A stretch of 64,000 nt of DNA from Rufibacter glacialis (GTDB lineage Bacteria; Bacteroidota; Bacteroidia; Cytophagales; Hymenobacteraceae), in assembly GCF_008271745.1 (NCBI RefSeq), contig NZ_VKKZ01000023.1, positions 310,001-374,000 of the forward strand, given 5' to 3'. The position numbers and the translations under genes are program-made. The notes below the pieces were generated by a model. That model was not told the DNA's origin, searched no databases, and worked only from the letters and a program-made list of their open reading frames with translations. Positions 1 to 9,353 of this stretch are shown piece by piece. Position 1 is the first letter of the stretch, and every line of letters begins with the position of its first letter.

Positions 1-3000
1 CAAACCATTACTTCTTCTTCGCCCGCCCTGCGGGACCGGTCCTTTTTTGAGCTTAGCCGTAGCCTTTCTTCCAAAGAGCTATTCCAGGCTTTGCGGGAAC
101 TGGATGATTTCAGGAAAACAACCCCCAATCTTTACGAGAAGGTGCGGGCCATCCTGTTCCTGTTTGCGGGCTACCGGTTCTTCCTCATGGAAGCCGCAGA
201 TACCCCGCCTACCGGAAAGATCCCTTACGCAGGCTTTGAGGATCTGCTGTCCAGGCGGTTTGAGCATGCCATTGCCACTTTCCTGAGAGAAATAGACCGG
301 CACGGGCCCAACGCAACCTTGTTCAGCGGCCTGGCCGAAAGCTACCACCACCTGTCTTTCCAGATCTTGGCCAACCAGGTCCGGAAAAGCGTGCGGTCCA
401 GCAAAGGCAACCAGTGGATGTTCCGGGTGGGGCACCAGGAAGAGCACCCCATCAAGATTCACCCCGCTTTGCTGCAGCGGCAGGAGAACTCCCTTTTCTA
501 CCCCGTGTTGGAAGAGCAGACTGCCGTGAGGATGGATTTGACTCACAGTGGCTGGTCAGACATCTTCTTCTTGGGCATGGATTATCCGGAAGGGGCGCGG
601 GTGCTGAACATCTCCATAGACCTGGGCGTGTTTGGCCGGGACCAGGACATCAAGCCGCCGTTGCAGACATATGTGCGGGTCATCCCTGAGCCGGTGTTGC
701 GCCTGACCAGCATTGACCTGAATACCACCAAAGACATCACCGACCTGGAAGACCTGTTCAACTTCGGGAATGATTATCTGAGTTTGATCAAGGCTGGCGT
801 GATTGCCTCTGGGTTGGTGCCGCCCTCTTTTGAAGGAACGAATCAATCCTTGCCCCAGATGCTGGCGCGCATGGTGGCCCCGGGCATGGGCATTGAATTG
901 GTGACCAAGGTGAACGACATTCCCAAAGGGTCACGGTTTGCCGTCTCTACTAACCTGTTAGGATCCATCATCAGTCTGTTGATGCGGGCCACGGGCCAAA
1001 CCAAGAACCTGGTGGGCGGTCTGGAGGAAAGTGAACGCCGTTTGGTAGCATCGCGGGCGATTCTTGGGGAATGGATTGGCGGCTCGGGCGGCGGCTGGCA
1101 GGATTCCGGGGGCGTGTGGCCCGGCATTAAAGCCATCCAAGGCACCTTCGCCCAGGAAGGCGATCCAGAGTTTGGCATTAGCCGCGGCACCTTGCTGCCC
1201 CGTCACCGGGTATTGCAGGGCGAGGACCTACATCCGGACATGGCCGACAAGATCATCAACTCCCTGGTGCTCATGCACGGGGGCATGGCCTCTAACGTGG
1301 GGCCAATCCTGGAGATGGTCACCGAGAAATACCTGCTGCGGGGCGAACAGGAGTGGGCGGCCCGGCAGAAGACGAACCAGGTTTTTGACAACATCCTGGC
1401 GGCCCTGAAAGAAGGCGACATCAGAAAACTAGCGGCGAATACGGCCTATAATTGGGAGAACCCCATCAAAACGATTATCCCCTGGGCCTCCACCCATTTT
1501 ACCGAGCAGATTATCCAGAAAGCCAAGCAGCAGCTAGGCGAGGATTATCTAGGCTTCCTGATGCTGGGCGGCATGTCGGGCGGAGGCATGGGCATGTTCG
1601 TAGATCCGGGCCGGTATGAAGAACACAAACAGCGGGTGCTGGAGATTTTAACCACTACCAAACAGGAGCTTTCCGCTTCGTTGCCCTTTGCCATGGAGCC
1701 GGTGGTGTACAACTGGCGCATCAACCAGAAAGGCTCTTGGTCTTACCTGCACGAAGGTTCTCAGGCGCTCATGCCCGACCAATATTACGGGATTCACGTG
1801 TCTGAATTGGTGCGGAAAGACCCGCAGACGGTCTCCTATGTGCGGCGCGCCGAGATCGACTTCTTTACCACCCACTGCCACCAAAACAACCTGGCCTACC
1901 CCTTGCTGCGCACCATTGTGAGCAACCTGTTCAAGGTGTCAGACCCCACCACCCAGGGCAACCGCAGTCTTGAAAACGAGAAAGCCGATACCATCAAGAA
2001 AGAAAATGGGTTTGACTTTATCCAGCACGAAGAAATCAGGGAGCAACTGCAGAAAGGCCTGATTGGCTTGTCCAGGAACCGGTTGCCTTTTGAAACGGCC
2101 ATTGAAGACGTGCTCCCCACCGACCTCGCCCATCTGGAAGCAGTAGGGCAAGCTTCTGGCATTGGCGAAGGAGCCCTGAAAGCCGGAAAGGTGGGGGTTC
2201 TGAGTCTGGCCGCTGGGGTGGGCAGCCGCTGGACCAAAGGTGCCGGGGTGATCAAGGCCTTGAATCCGTTTGTGGAGATTGACGGCGTGCACCGCAGCTT
2301 CCTGGAAATCCACATGGCCAAAACCAAAGCAGTCGCGGCCACCTATGGAGCGGTGCTCCCGCATGTGGTAGCCACCAGTTACCTCACCCATGAACCCATT
2401 CGGCAGCACCTGGAACTGACGCAGAAGTTTGGTTACGAGGGGCCTGTGTATTTGTCGCCGGGCCGGTCTATTGGGCAGCGGTTTGTGCCTACCGAGCGGG
2501 ATCTGCGGTTTCTGTGGGAAGAAATGCCCCAGGAAACGCTGGATGAAAACAAACAAAAAGTACGGGAAGCTGGCAGAGGGGCCATGATCCAATGGGCGAG
2601 GTCCAAAGGCGAAGGGGCAGACTACGTAGACAACATCGCTTCGCAACGGTTTTCGCCGCTGGGGCACTGGTATGAGGTGTCTAACATGCTTCGCAACGGC
2701 ATTCTGGCCCAGGTACTGGAAGAGAACCCGCAGCTGGAGACACTCATGCTCCACAACATTGACACCCTGGGCGCTGACCTGCATCCGGCAGCGCTGGGCC
2801 ATCATCTGGCCTCGGGGAACGTACTTACGTTTGAGGTGGTGCCCCGCCGCATTGAAGACCGGGGCGGCGGACTGGCCCGGGTGAACGGCAAGGTACGGCT
2901 GTTGGAAGGTTTGGCCCAACCAAGGGAAGAAGACGAGCTGAACCTGAGCTACTACAACACCATGACCACCTGGATCCAGATAGACCCGCTGCTGGCCCTC

Positions 3001-3327
3001 TTCGGGTTAACCCGCCAGGATCTGAAAGGCGACCCGGCAGTTCTGGCCGAGGCCGTCAGGAACGTAGCGCATAAAATGCCCACTTATGTCACCATCAAAG
3101 ACGTGAAGTACCGTTGGGGGCATGGCCAGGAAGACATCTACCCAGTAGCCCAGATTGAGAAGCTCTGGAGTGACATGTCGGCGTTGCCCGAGGTTCCCTG
3201 CGGGTACCTGGCCGTCCCGCGCCACCGGGGGCAACAGATGAAAGACCCGGCCCAGTTGGATGCCTGGCTCACCGATGGGAGTAAAGCCCACGTAGCAGCT
3301 TTGGGTAAATTTGAAGCGGCCAAGTAA
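1..3327 (+). CDS. GHMP-kinase-like / UDP-sugar pyrophosphorylase fusion (5' partial)
   Basis: The reading frame is open to base 1, so the true start lies outside the window; 1108 codons are visible. The middle part carries a fucokinase-like GHMP motif (GSGGGWQDSGG, bases ~1081-1113) and a GHMP C-terminal motif (GGMSGGGMGMF, ~1567-1599). The last third begins with a nucleotidyltransferase signature (GVLSLAAGVGSRW, ~2194-2232) typical of UTP:sugar-1-phosphate uridylyltransferases. The layout suggests coupled phosphorylation and nucleotide activation of a sugar in the cytoplasm. Kinase activity and the substrate are inferred; such proteins are usually just named UTP-glucose-1-phosphate uridylyltransferase in Bacteroidota. 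A strong hairpin follows the stop codon. Confidence 0.75.
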   Translation, partial: QTITSSSPALRDRSFFELSRSLSSKELFQALRELDDFRKTTPNLYEKVRAILFLFAGYRFFLMEAADTPPTGKIPYAGFEDLLSRRFEHAIATFLREIDRHGPNATLFSGLAESYHHLSFQILANQVRKSVRSSKGNQWMFRVGHQEEHPIKIHPALLQRQENSLFYPVLEEQTAVRMDLTHSGWSDIFFLGMDYPEGARVLNISIDLGVFGRDQDIKPPLQTYVRVIPEPVLRLTSIDLNTTKDITDLEDLFNFGNDYLSLIKAGVIASGLVPPSFEGTNQSLPQMLARMVAPGMGIELVTKVNDIPKGSRFAVSTNLLGSIISLLMRATGQTKNLVGGLEESERRLVASRAILGEWIGGSGGGWQDSGGVWPGIKAIQGTFAQEGDPEFGISRGTLLPRHRVLQGEDLHPDMADKIINSLVLMHGGMASNVGPILEMVTEKYLLRGEQEWAARQKTNQVFDNILAALKEGDIRKLAANTAYNWENPIKTIIPWASTHFTEQIIQKAKQQLGEDYLGFLMLGGMSGGGMGMFVDPGRYEEHKQRVLEILTTTKQELSASLPFAMEPVVYNWRINQKGSWSYLHEGSQALMPDQYYGIHVSELVRKDPQTVSYVRRAEIDFFTTHCHQNNLAYPLLRTIVSNLFKVSDPTTQGNRSLENEKADTIKKENGFDFIQHEEIREQLQKGLIGLSRNRLPFETAIEDVLPTDLAHLEAVGQASGIGEGALKAGKVGVLSLAAGVGSRWTKGAGVIKALNPFVEIDGVHRSFLEIHMAKTKAVAATYGAVLPHVVATSYLTHEPIRQHLELTQKFGYEGPVYLSPGRSIGQRFVPTERDLRFLWEEMPQETLDENKQKVREAGRGAMIQWARSKGEGADYVDNIASQRFSPLGHWYEVSNMLRNGILAQVLEENPQLETLMLHNIDTLGADLHPAALGHHLASGNVLTFEVVPRRIEDRGGGLARVNGKVRLLEGLAQPREEDELNLSYYNTMTTWIQIDPLLALFGLTRQDLKGDPAVLAEAVRNVAHKMPTYVTIKDVKYRWGHGQEDIYPVAQIEKLWSDMSALPEVPCGYLAVPRHRGQQMKDPAQLDAWLTDGSKAHVAALGKFEAAK

Positions 3328-3343
3328 AATCCCGTTAAACCTA

Positions 3344-3390
3344 TTCCCGGTTTTAGGTGCTTTTTCTGAAAAAGCGCTTGAAACCGGGAA
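3344..3390 (+). terminator. Nested hairpin after the pyrophosphorylase gene
   Basis: An outer 10-bp inverted repeat (TTCCCGGTTT / AAACCGGGAA) encloses an inner one (GCTTTTT / AAAAAGC). It begins 16 bases after the stop codon. The rest of the gap up to 3653 shows no supported gene. Confidence 0.6.
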
Positions 3391-3659
3391 TTCTTGTGTA
3401 AAAAGGTACATTATTGCTCATTAGAGGATCAACAGGTGGAGCATAAGCTTTAAAGGGCATACAAAAATGGAGAGACATAGGTACTTGAAAAGCCTTCTGC
3501 TCACCCCTCTGGCAGGAGGTGGTTCTGGCAGGCGATGAAAATGGCCAGCCATCGCGGTTCATAGGTTGGACTAGGCTGGGCTGCCTGATGTTAAACTTCC
3601 ATCTCCCGTAGTCCGTTTGGCAATAAAAGGTGAAAAGGAGGCCTTAAACCCAATTGCCC

Positions 3660-4682
3660 ATGCTAGAGCGTTTGGCGTACCGCATGCCTAAAGCGGGTTC
3701 TATTCTTGATTTGAAACTGGTGAAAGAAGCCTTGCCCGCTCCCCAACCGCAGGAGGTCTGCGTGCAGGTAAAGGCCATAGGCCTTAATTTCGCTGATATT
3801 TTTGCCATGCAGGGTCTCTATAGCGCCACCCCTAAGGGCTCTTTCATCCCGGGTCTGGAGTTTGCCGGCGAGATCATCGCCGTAGGCGAGGGTGAACCGG
3901 AATGGCGGGTGGGGGACCGGGTTATGGGCGTTACCAAGTTCGGAGGGTATGTCTCACACCTCAACCTCCACCGGGAGTACGTGGTGCCATTGCCCGGTAA
4001 CTGGAGTTTTGAGGAAGGGGCAGGGTTTCTGGTGCAGGGCCTTACCGCGTATTATGCCCTCACCCAACTGGGTAACCTCAAGCCAGAGAGGACGGTGCTC
4101 ATCCATAGCGCGGCAGGCGGCGTGGGAATCCTGGCCAACCGGATCTGTAAAAAGTACGGGGCCTTTACCATTGGTACCGTAGGGAAGGCGGAGAAAATAG
4201 ATTTCCTGCGGCAGCAGGAGGCATATGACGCGGTAATCCTGCGGGGAAAGGATTTCCCGGACCGGTTGCAGGAGGCCTTGGGTGGCCGGCCACTCCACCT
4301 CATCATGGAGTGCATTGGGGGCCGCATATTGGCGCAGGGATGGGAACAACTAGCTCCCATGGGCCGCATGGTGGTCTACGGTAACGCCAGTTTCTCCAGC
4401 CATAGCCCCAAACCCCAGTACCCCCAATTGCTCTGGAAATACCTGCGGCGCCCGAAGATTGATCCCCTGCGGCTCCCCACCGAAAACAAGTCGCTGATGG
4501 GCTTCAACCTCATTTACCTGTATGAGGAAGCAGAATTGATGCACCAGTTGCTGCGCGAGCTTCAGGAGCTGCACCTGGCGCCCCAACACATTGGCCATGT
4601 GTTTCCCTTTGAGGAGATGCACCAAGCCATCCATCTGTTCCAACGGGGGCAAACGGTAGGCAAGGTGGTGGTGACGCTGTAA
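3660..4682 (+). CDS. Zinc-type dehydrogenase / quinone oxidoreductase (MDR family)
   Basis: About 340 residues with the medium-chain dehydrogenase/reductase layout: an N-terminal GroES-like domain (VKAIGLNFADIFAMQG, PGLEFAG) and a Rossmann NAD(P)H-binding domain with the motif AAGGVG near residue 160. The zinc-binding cysteines of alcohol dehydrogenases are not evident, so it resembles the quinone-oxidoreductase / VAT-1-like branch that reduces quinones or enones with NADPH in the cytoplasm. ATG at 3660 (MLERLAY) is chosen; a TTG two codons earlier is possible, with AGGAG at 3636-3640 upstream. Substrate unknown. It stands alone between two chromosomal genes. Confidence 0.8.
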   Translation: MLERLAYRMPKAGSILDLKLVKEALPAPQPQEVCVQVKAIGLNFADIFAMQGLYSATPKGSFIPGLEFAGEIIAVGEGEPEWRVGDRVMGVTKFGGYVSHLNLHREYVVPLPGNWSFEEGAGFLVQGLTAYYALTQLGNLKPERTVLIHSAAGGVGILANRICKKYGAFTIGTVGKAEKIDFLRQQEAYDAVILRGKDFPDRLQEALGGRPLHLIMECIGGRILAQGWEQLAPMGRMVVYGNASFSSHSPKPQYPQLLWKYLRRPKIDPLRLPTENKSLMGFNLIYLYEEAELMHQLLRELQELHLAPQHIGHVFPFEEMHQAIHLFQRGQTVGKVVVTL

Positions 4683-4844
4683 GATAATCCCTAAGTTTAG
4701 GAAATGGCAAAGAGGATAAGGCATTTTTAGCCTCTTTCTTTAAAAAGGCAAGGGAAACAATGCAAGTTGTTTGGGGGTTAACCTACTAGCGGCAGATTTG
4801 GCTATTTATAGCCTCTTTTCTGGAAATTTGCCCTATTCCTGCTT

Positions 4845-6035
4845 ATGGTCTATTTAGCCCTTTCCTTTTCTGAAGATATGACCTTCTGGGACCAGGTTCT
4901 CTTAGGTTTTTCCCTTCTCCTGACGTTGAACTGGGTAGTGGTGGCCGGGTATGTGCTGCTGAATAGCCACAAGGTCCCGTTTTTGGGGGATTGTCCGTCT
5001 GTGGCAGAGGAGCAGGCGCCGCCGGTGGCGATCATAGTGGCGGTAAAAGACGAGGAGGCCGAGCTGGAACAAGCCCTTACCACCCTCTGCCAGTTACAGT
5101 ATAGCAACGCCCGTATTATTGCTGTCAATGACCGCTCCACCGACCAAACTCCCCAGATCCTGGAAAGGATGGTCCGGCAATACCCTAACCTCACGGTGCT
5201 GACCATCCAAGAGCTACCCGATGGTTGGTTGGGGAAAAACCATGCCCTGTACCAAGGGTACCTTGCCTCGGCAGAAGAGTGGATGTTGTTTACCGATGCA
5301 GACGTGACCTTCAATGCCCAGGCTCTCCACAAGGCCATGGGTTATGTGCTGGCCCACCGCCTGGACCACCTGGCGGTTTTGCCCGACATCACCTCCCGGT
5401 CCGCCTTGTTCCGAAGCGTGATGAGCACCTTCGCTTTAATGCTGGAACTTCGGCAACGGCCCTGGGACATCCGGAAACCGACTTCCAAGGCCTCTATCGG
5501 GATTGGAGCCTTCAACCTGGTGCGCCGTTCCGCCTACGAGAAAATGGGGACCCACGCCGCCTTCTCTCTGCGTCCCGACGATGACCTGAAACTGGGGGAG
5601 AGAATCAAAGCGGCTGGGTTCCGGCAAGATGTGGCTTACGGAACAGACGAAGTATCGCTGGAGTGGTACACCAGCTTGAGGGAATTTGTGCAGGGGCTTA
5701 TGAAGAATACCTTTTCCATCTCAAATTACCATTTGCCCACGGCCCTGGGAATGGCCCTGGCTACGTTCCTGGTGTTTGTACTGCCCTTGCCTTTGCTGTT
5801 GCTATCCGGAAGTCATGGACTGGCCATGGCAGGCGTTTTGGTCACCTCACAACTCCTGTTGATGGTGTTCAAGAAAGGCATTCAGGGAAAATGGTGGCAT
5901 GCCTTTATGATTCCGGTAGCCGGCGCCATAATCATGTACATCCTGCTAAAATCGGCCTTTCTTACCATTCAACAAGGTGGCATCTACTGGCGTGATAGCT
6001 TCTATTCCCTGAAGGATTTAAAGAAGCAGCGGTAG
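4845..6035 (+). CDS. Membrane-bound family 2 glycosyltransferase
   Basis: 396 residues: an N-terminal membrane helix (about residues 15-40), a GT-A domain with PPVAIIVAVKDEE and the metal-binding motif FTDADV, then RPDDDLKLGERIKAAGF and a WYTSLREFVQGLMKN acceptor region, and two or more C-terminal helices. This is the layout of membrane GT2 enzymes that move a sugar from a nucleotide donor to a lipid or carotenoid-like acceptor on the cytoplasmic face. The acceptor cannot be told. ATG at 4845 is used; ATG at 4878 (MTFWDQ) is an alternative start just before the first helix. Confidence 0.82.
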   Translation: MVYLALSFSEDMTFWDQVLLGFSLLLTLNWVVVAGYVLLNSHKVPFLGDCPSVAEEQAPPVAIIVAVKDEEAELEQALTTLCQLQYSNARIIAVNDRSTDQTPQILERMVRQYPNLTVLTIQELPDGWLGKNHALYQGYLASAEEWMLFTDADVTFNAQALHKAMGYVLAHRLDHLAVLPDITSRSALFRSVMSTFALMLELRQRPWDIRKPTSKASIGIGAFNLVRRSAYEKMGTHAAFSLRPDDDLKLGERIKAAGFRQDVAYGTDEVSLEWYTSLREFVQGLMKNTFSISNYHLPTALGMALATFLVFVLPLPLLLLSGSHGLAMAGVLVTSQLLLMVFKKGIQGKWWHAFMIPVAGAIIMYILLKSAFLTIQQGGIYWRDSFYSLKDLKKQR

Positions 6036-6055
6036 GAGTAAGGTTATTTTTTTGG

Positions 6056-6484
6056 TTACCGAGGCGCCACTGGGAAATGGGAAGATATAGTTTTCCTGAT
6101 CAGTTGGGTAAGACTGCTGGCCAAGTTGAAATTCAAGACAGTAGCTGCCTCTTCGGCCGGAAAAACGGAAGTACTGGTTAATACCATCGTAGAACAAAGG
6201 CCACTACCATTGATGGCGTACTTGCTCTTGATCAGGTACCCGTCAATATCTATGAAGTAAAGGCTATCCTTGTCATGCCCCAGGTACGTGATGTTCACCA
6301 AATATTGCCCATAGAAGGAGTTTTCGTCTCCAAAGGCAGGGGCGCAGATGTATTCCCACGGCTCCACCTTTTGTGTGGTCATTAACTTCATAAGGTTCTG
6401 GTTCTTCACCATTCGCTGTAAATCTTCTAGCCTTAACCCATGGGTAAGCCGTAAGTATTGTCCAATTGCCCGGTTATTTATCAT
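6056..6484 (-). CDS. Conserved-looking hypothetical protein
   Basis: 142 residues, no signal peptide or membrane helix, family not recognised. It is convergent with the glycosyltransferase, ending 20 bases from that stop. The N-terminus (MINNRAIGQYLRLTHGLR) could form an amphipathic helix; the middle is aromatic and beta-rich. It marks the last gene before a long sparse region. Function unknown. Confidence 0.5.
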   Translation of the reverse strand: MINNRAIGQYLRLTHGLRLEDLQRMVKNQNLMKLMTTQKVEPWEYICAPAFGDENSFYGQYLVNITYLGHDKDSLYFIDIDGYLIKSKYAINGSGLCSTMVLTSTSVFPAEEAATVLNFNLASSLTQLIRKTISSHFPVAPR

Positions 6485-7636
6485 AAAAACAATTAATTAT
6501 TGCACGATTATAATAAAGCAAAAAGATAAAAGCAATTGAATTGGTATAAAAAGAATAAAAAATATAAAATAAGTGCCTAATACTTGCGCTTTAGCTCTTC
6601 TTGAAGACTTGTGGTGAACGAATAAACAAATGCCTTAGGGCCCAGTTAGGGGAAATCTTTACTTCTTAGAGTAAAATGGACTGGTTTGGTTGTTTGCCAT
6701 TAATAGGTAGCCTTTTGGCTCAACAGTTAAATGTAGAACCTATCCTCTTGTCCAAGTTGCTTAATTAGCCAACGCCATGGTTAAAATTTTAGGCCTTAGA
6801 TAAAAGAAGAATTGAAATTTGATAAGGTAGCGGAAGTGAAATCCATCCAACAACAGATGCGACAGGGGGAATAAATTCTGAAAAGCCTTGGGTTTTTTAT
6901 AATGGCCTTACTTTTCTTAGGATAGGATTGGTTTTGTCAAAGTGTTTCTAAGATTGGGACTGCTGGTTTCATTTAGAGTGAAGACAACGGCCCATGTTAC
7001 AACAGATATGGTAGTTTCCTTTCCCCAGATTTAGGGCGTCTAAATACCGGGTAGGCTTCTCGTTAAAACTTAGCGTACTTCGCCTTTACCTAAATAAAGT
7101 CGGAATTATCTATTTGTTCCTTGATACCTTCTTCTGTAACGTATTTAGGTACTCTTACATTAATTTTATTAAAGTATGAGGAGTTTCTCATTAGGATACC
7201 TTATCGATGCCCTGTTCCCTAAGTAATTAGCAGTTAAAAGGTTTACTCACTTTCGGATTTATCTTCAATCATCCTCGTCTTTCTTAAGCTAAGGGAGCCT
7301 ATGGTCTCTAATTATGGAAAAGTTTTCAGTACTAATCCTGCTTTGTCTTACTTTTTCTTGGTTGTTAAATTTTAATCACCTCATTTCCAGTACAGTTTTG
7401 TCAAAAGAAGGGCTTGTCATGACAATCCCTTCTTTACTTTCCAAATAAAGAAGGAACAATAGCTACCTTGTCGTTTATTAGAAAACAACTATATTGGGAA
7501 AGGATCAGAAGAGGGCAAGGCCGCGCAGTTATTCCTTACCAAATAGAGGGTGAAAACGAAAAAAAGCTCCAACCAAAAATCAAATAATCAAAGGGTACCT
7601 TTTATACTGTAGTTGGCGGTAACCTATAAAATCGAA
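6485..7636. other. Gene-poor AT-rich stretch
   Basis: About 1.15 kb without a supportable ORF on either strand. Base composition is clearly lower in GC than the chromosomal genes to the left. No RNA gene or repeat array was recognised. It may be debris of an older insertion. Confidence 0.5.
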
Positions 7637-8020
7637 ATGGGTCATAAGAAACTATGCTTAAACTGTAGAAAGGCATTCAACCGTGAATTTGACGGTGGTT
7701 AAGGCCATATTTACATTTGTCCCGACTGTGGTAAAGAAATGATTTTAATACCACACCGATTCAGACCACCAAAACGGACCGACTACAAAAGATGGAAAAC
7801 GGTCGGATTCTTTATTGATAATGGATTTAAGTACCAACATATTTATAAATACACCGACTTAAACATAAAGTTATTAACTGAAAATGTAGAATATCCAGAG
7901 ACCTTAAAAGAAGCTAAAGAATTCGTTGAGACTTTTAAAGCCCAGTCATATAAAAGTAAAAAAAGCTCATTGCCAAAAATGCATAAACGTCACCCTTCGG
8001 CCGACGACCTAGCTCGGTAG
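7637..8020 (+). pseudogene. Zinc-ribbon protein gene interrupted by a stop codon
   Basis: From ATG 7637 the frame reads MGHKKLCLNCRKAFNRE, then meets TAA at 7700-7702 (codon 22), then continues in the same frame with GHIYICPDCGKEMILIPHRF and on to a stop at 8018-8020. The two Cys pairs (CLNC and CPDC) make one zinc ribbon, and the frame is intact apart from the stop. A shorter product could start at ATG 7739, but it would lack the ribbon. Small ribbon proteins of this kind occur in Hymenobacteraceae; their role is unknown. A base error in the sequence is the main alternative. Confidence 0.7.
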
Positions 8021-8054
8021 CAAATTTTATAATTTATAATACTTAATAAAGAAA

Positions 8055-8288
8055 GTGGACAATCAAACATTACTTCTCTCGTCGATTTTAGGAATAGTTG
8101 CCTTTTTATTTATAGCAAGGTACCTCTACCGATATGCGGATGGGAAAGCCAACATTCAAGGAAGCGACAAAAAAGAGAAATACCTCCAATGGCAAATGAA
8201 CCATGGAAACGGCTTGAAACGAACAATTAAAGTAGTATCTATTATGTTCGTGAGCCTTATGTTATTTCAGGTCCTAAGTTTACTATAA
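8055..8288 (+). CDS. Small membrane protein
   Basis: 77 residues from a GTG start (GTGGACAATC). Two hydrophobic segments (about residues 6-24 and 60-76) flank a charged loop (DGKANIQGSDKKEKYLQW). Family not recognised. It follows the broken zinc-ribbon gene by 34 bases and may have shared its transcript. Coding character is moderate. Confidence 0.5.
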   Translation: MDNQTLLLSSILGIVAFLFIARYLYRYADGKANIQGSDKKEKYLQWQMNHGNGLKRTIKVVSIMFVSLMLFQVLSLL

Positions 8289-8387
8289 TATAGACTTCAA
8301 CTAGTATATATTTTTTGGCCTAATTTTCTAAAAAACAGGCAATTGAAGGAGCTTAAAAATTAGGTAAAAAAGTTGATTAGAACTTTA

Positions 8388-8408
8388 AGACTGTTTTCAT
8401 AACAGTCT
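8388..8408 (+). terminator. Short perfect hairpin
   Basis: AGACTGTT and AACAGTCT (8 bp, loop TTCAT) lie 100 bases after the small membrane protein gene. There is no clear T-tract, so terminator is a modest call. The rest of the gap 8289-8562 is empty. Confidence 0.4.
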
Positions 8409-8562
8409 ATGTATAATGCCTAGGTCTTCTACCTTGGGTAATATTGAAAATTTTAGAAGCTAATTGTTTTAATGAATCAGGCAATGGCTTCGCCAAAACC
8501 TTTGGCTATATCTAATATTTAAAACCTGTTCCAAGCATCCCCCTTTTTATGCGAACTTAAGA

Positions 8563-9180
8563 ATGACAGTAAACAAAACCCATTATATCTCAGGTCTGGT
8601 ATTAATGACTTTTATAGGCGTTCACTTATTAAATCATTTGGTAAGTCTATGGGGTGCAGAAAGCCACATTGAATTGATGGACCTACTGCGAGTGTTTTAC
8701 CGCAATGTATTTGTAGAGACAATTTTATTGTTGGCTGTATTGGTGCAGATTCTGTCAGGGTTAAGGCTGTTTAAAGAGAAAAGAATAACAGCTGCCTCAA
8801 AGTTTGATAAATTGCAGGTATGGACGGGGTTTTATTTGTTTATTTTTTTTCTTATCCATGTAAGTGTTGTTTTAAGCGGAAGGTTTTTTCTGCAACTGGA
8901 TACCAATTTTTATTTTGGAGTAGCAGGATTGAATACGTTTCCATATAATTTATTTTTTATACCCTATTATGGTCTTGCTATTGTTTCTTTCTTTGGACAT
9001 ATCGCTGCAGTACATAGTAAAAAGATGAAACATACTGTTTTTGGGTTGTCACCACATAGGCAATCAAACGCCATTCTAGCTATGGGAGTTATTCTCACAG
9101 TGGTGATATTTTATGGGCTAACGAATCATTTTGCAGGAGTAACTATCCAAAAAGAATACCATGTCTTAATTGGAAAATAA
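8563..9180 (+). CDS. Five-helix membrane protein with helix-borne histidines
   Basis: 205 residues with five predicted membrane helices (about 9-31, 51-70, 86-106, 127-150 and 166-188). Histidines sit inside helices 1 (H21, H25), 3 and 4, a pattern like b-type cytochrome subunits of succinate dehydrogenase or ferric-reductase-like proteins. Heme binding is an inference. No partner redox gene is adjacent. Base composition is lower in GC than the chromosomal genes. It precedes the beta-lactamase by 173 bases. Confidence 0.6.
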   Translation: MTVNKTHYISGLVLMTFIGVHLLNHLVSLWGAESHIELMDLLRVFYRNVFVETILLLAVLVQILSGLRLFKEKRITAASKFDKLQVWTGFYLFIFFLIHVSVVLSGRFFLQLDTNFYFGVAGLNTFPYNLFFIPYYGLAIVSFFGHIAAVHSKKMKHTVFGLSPHRQSNAILAMGVILTVVIFYGLTNHFAGVTIQKEYHVLIGK

Positions 9181-9353
9181 AAGCCTTCCACTAACCTTAT
9201 AAGGTGCAATAGTTGAAAGGTGCTACTGTGACTATTATTAAATGAACCCTTGTTTTAAAGGGATTGATGGTTTGAAAAAACCGCTTTTAGTTATACCCAA
9301 CCGTCCATATATTCTTTTGTACCCATTCAACAACAATCAAATTTCCAGAATAC

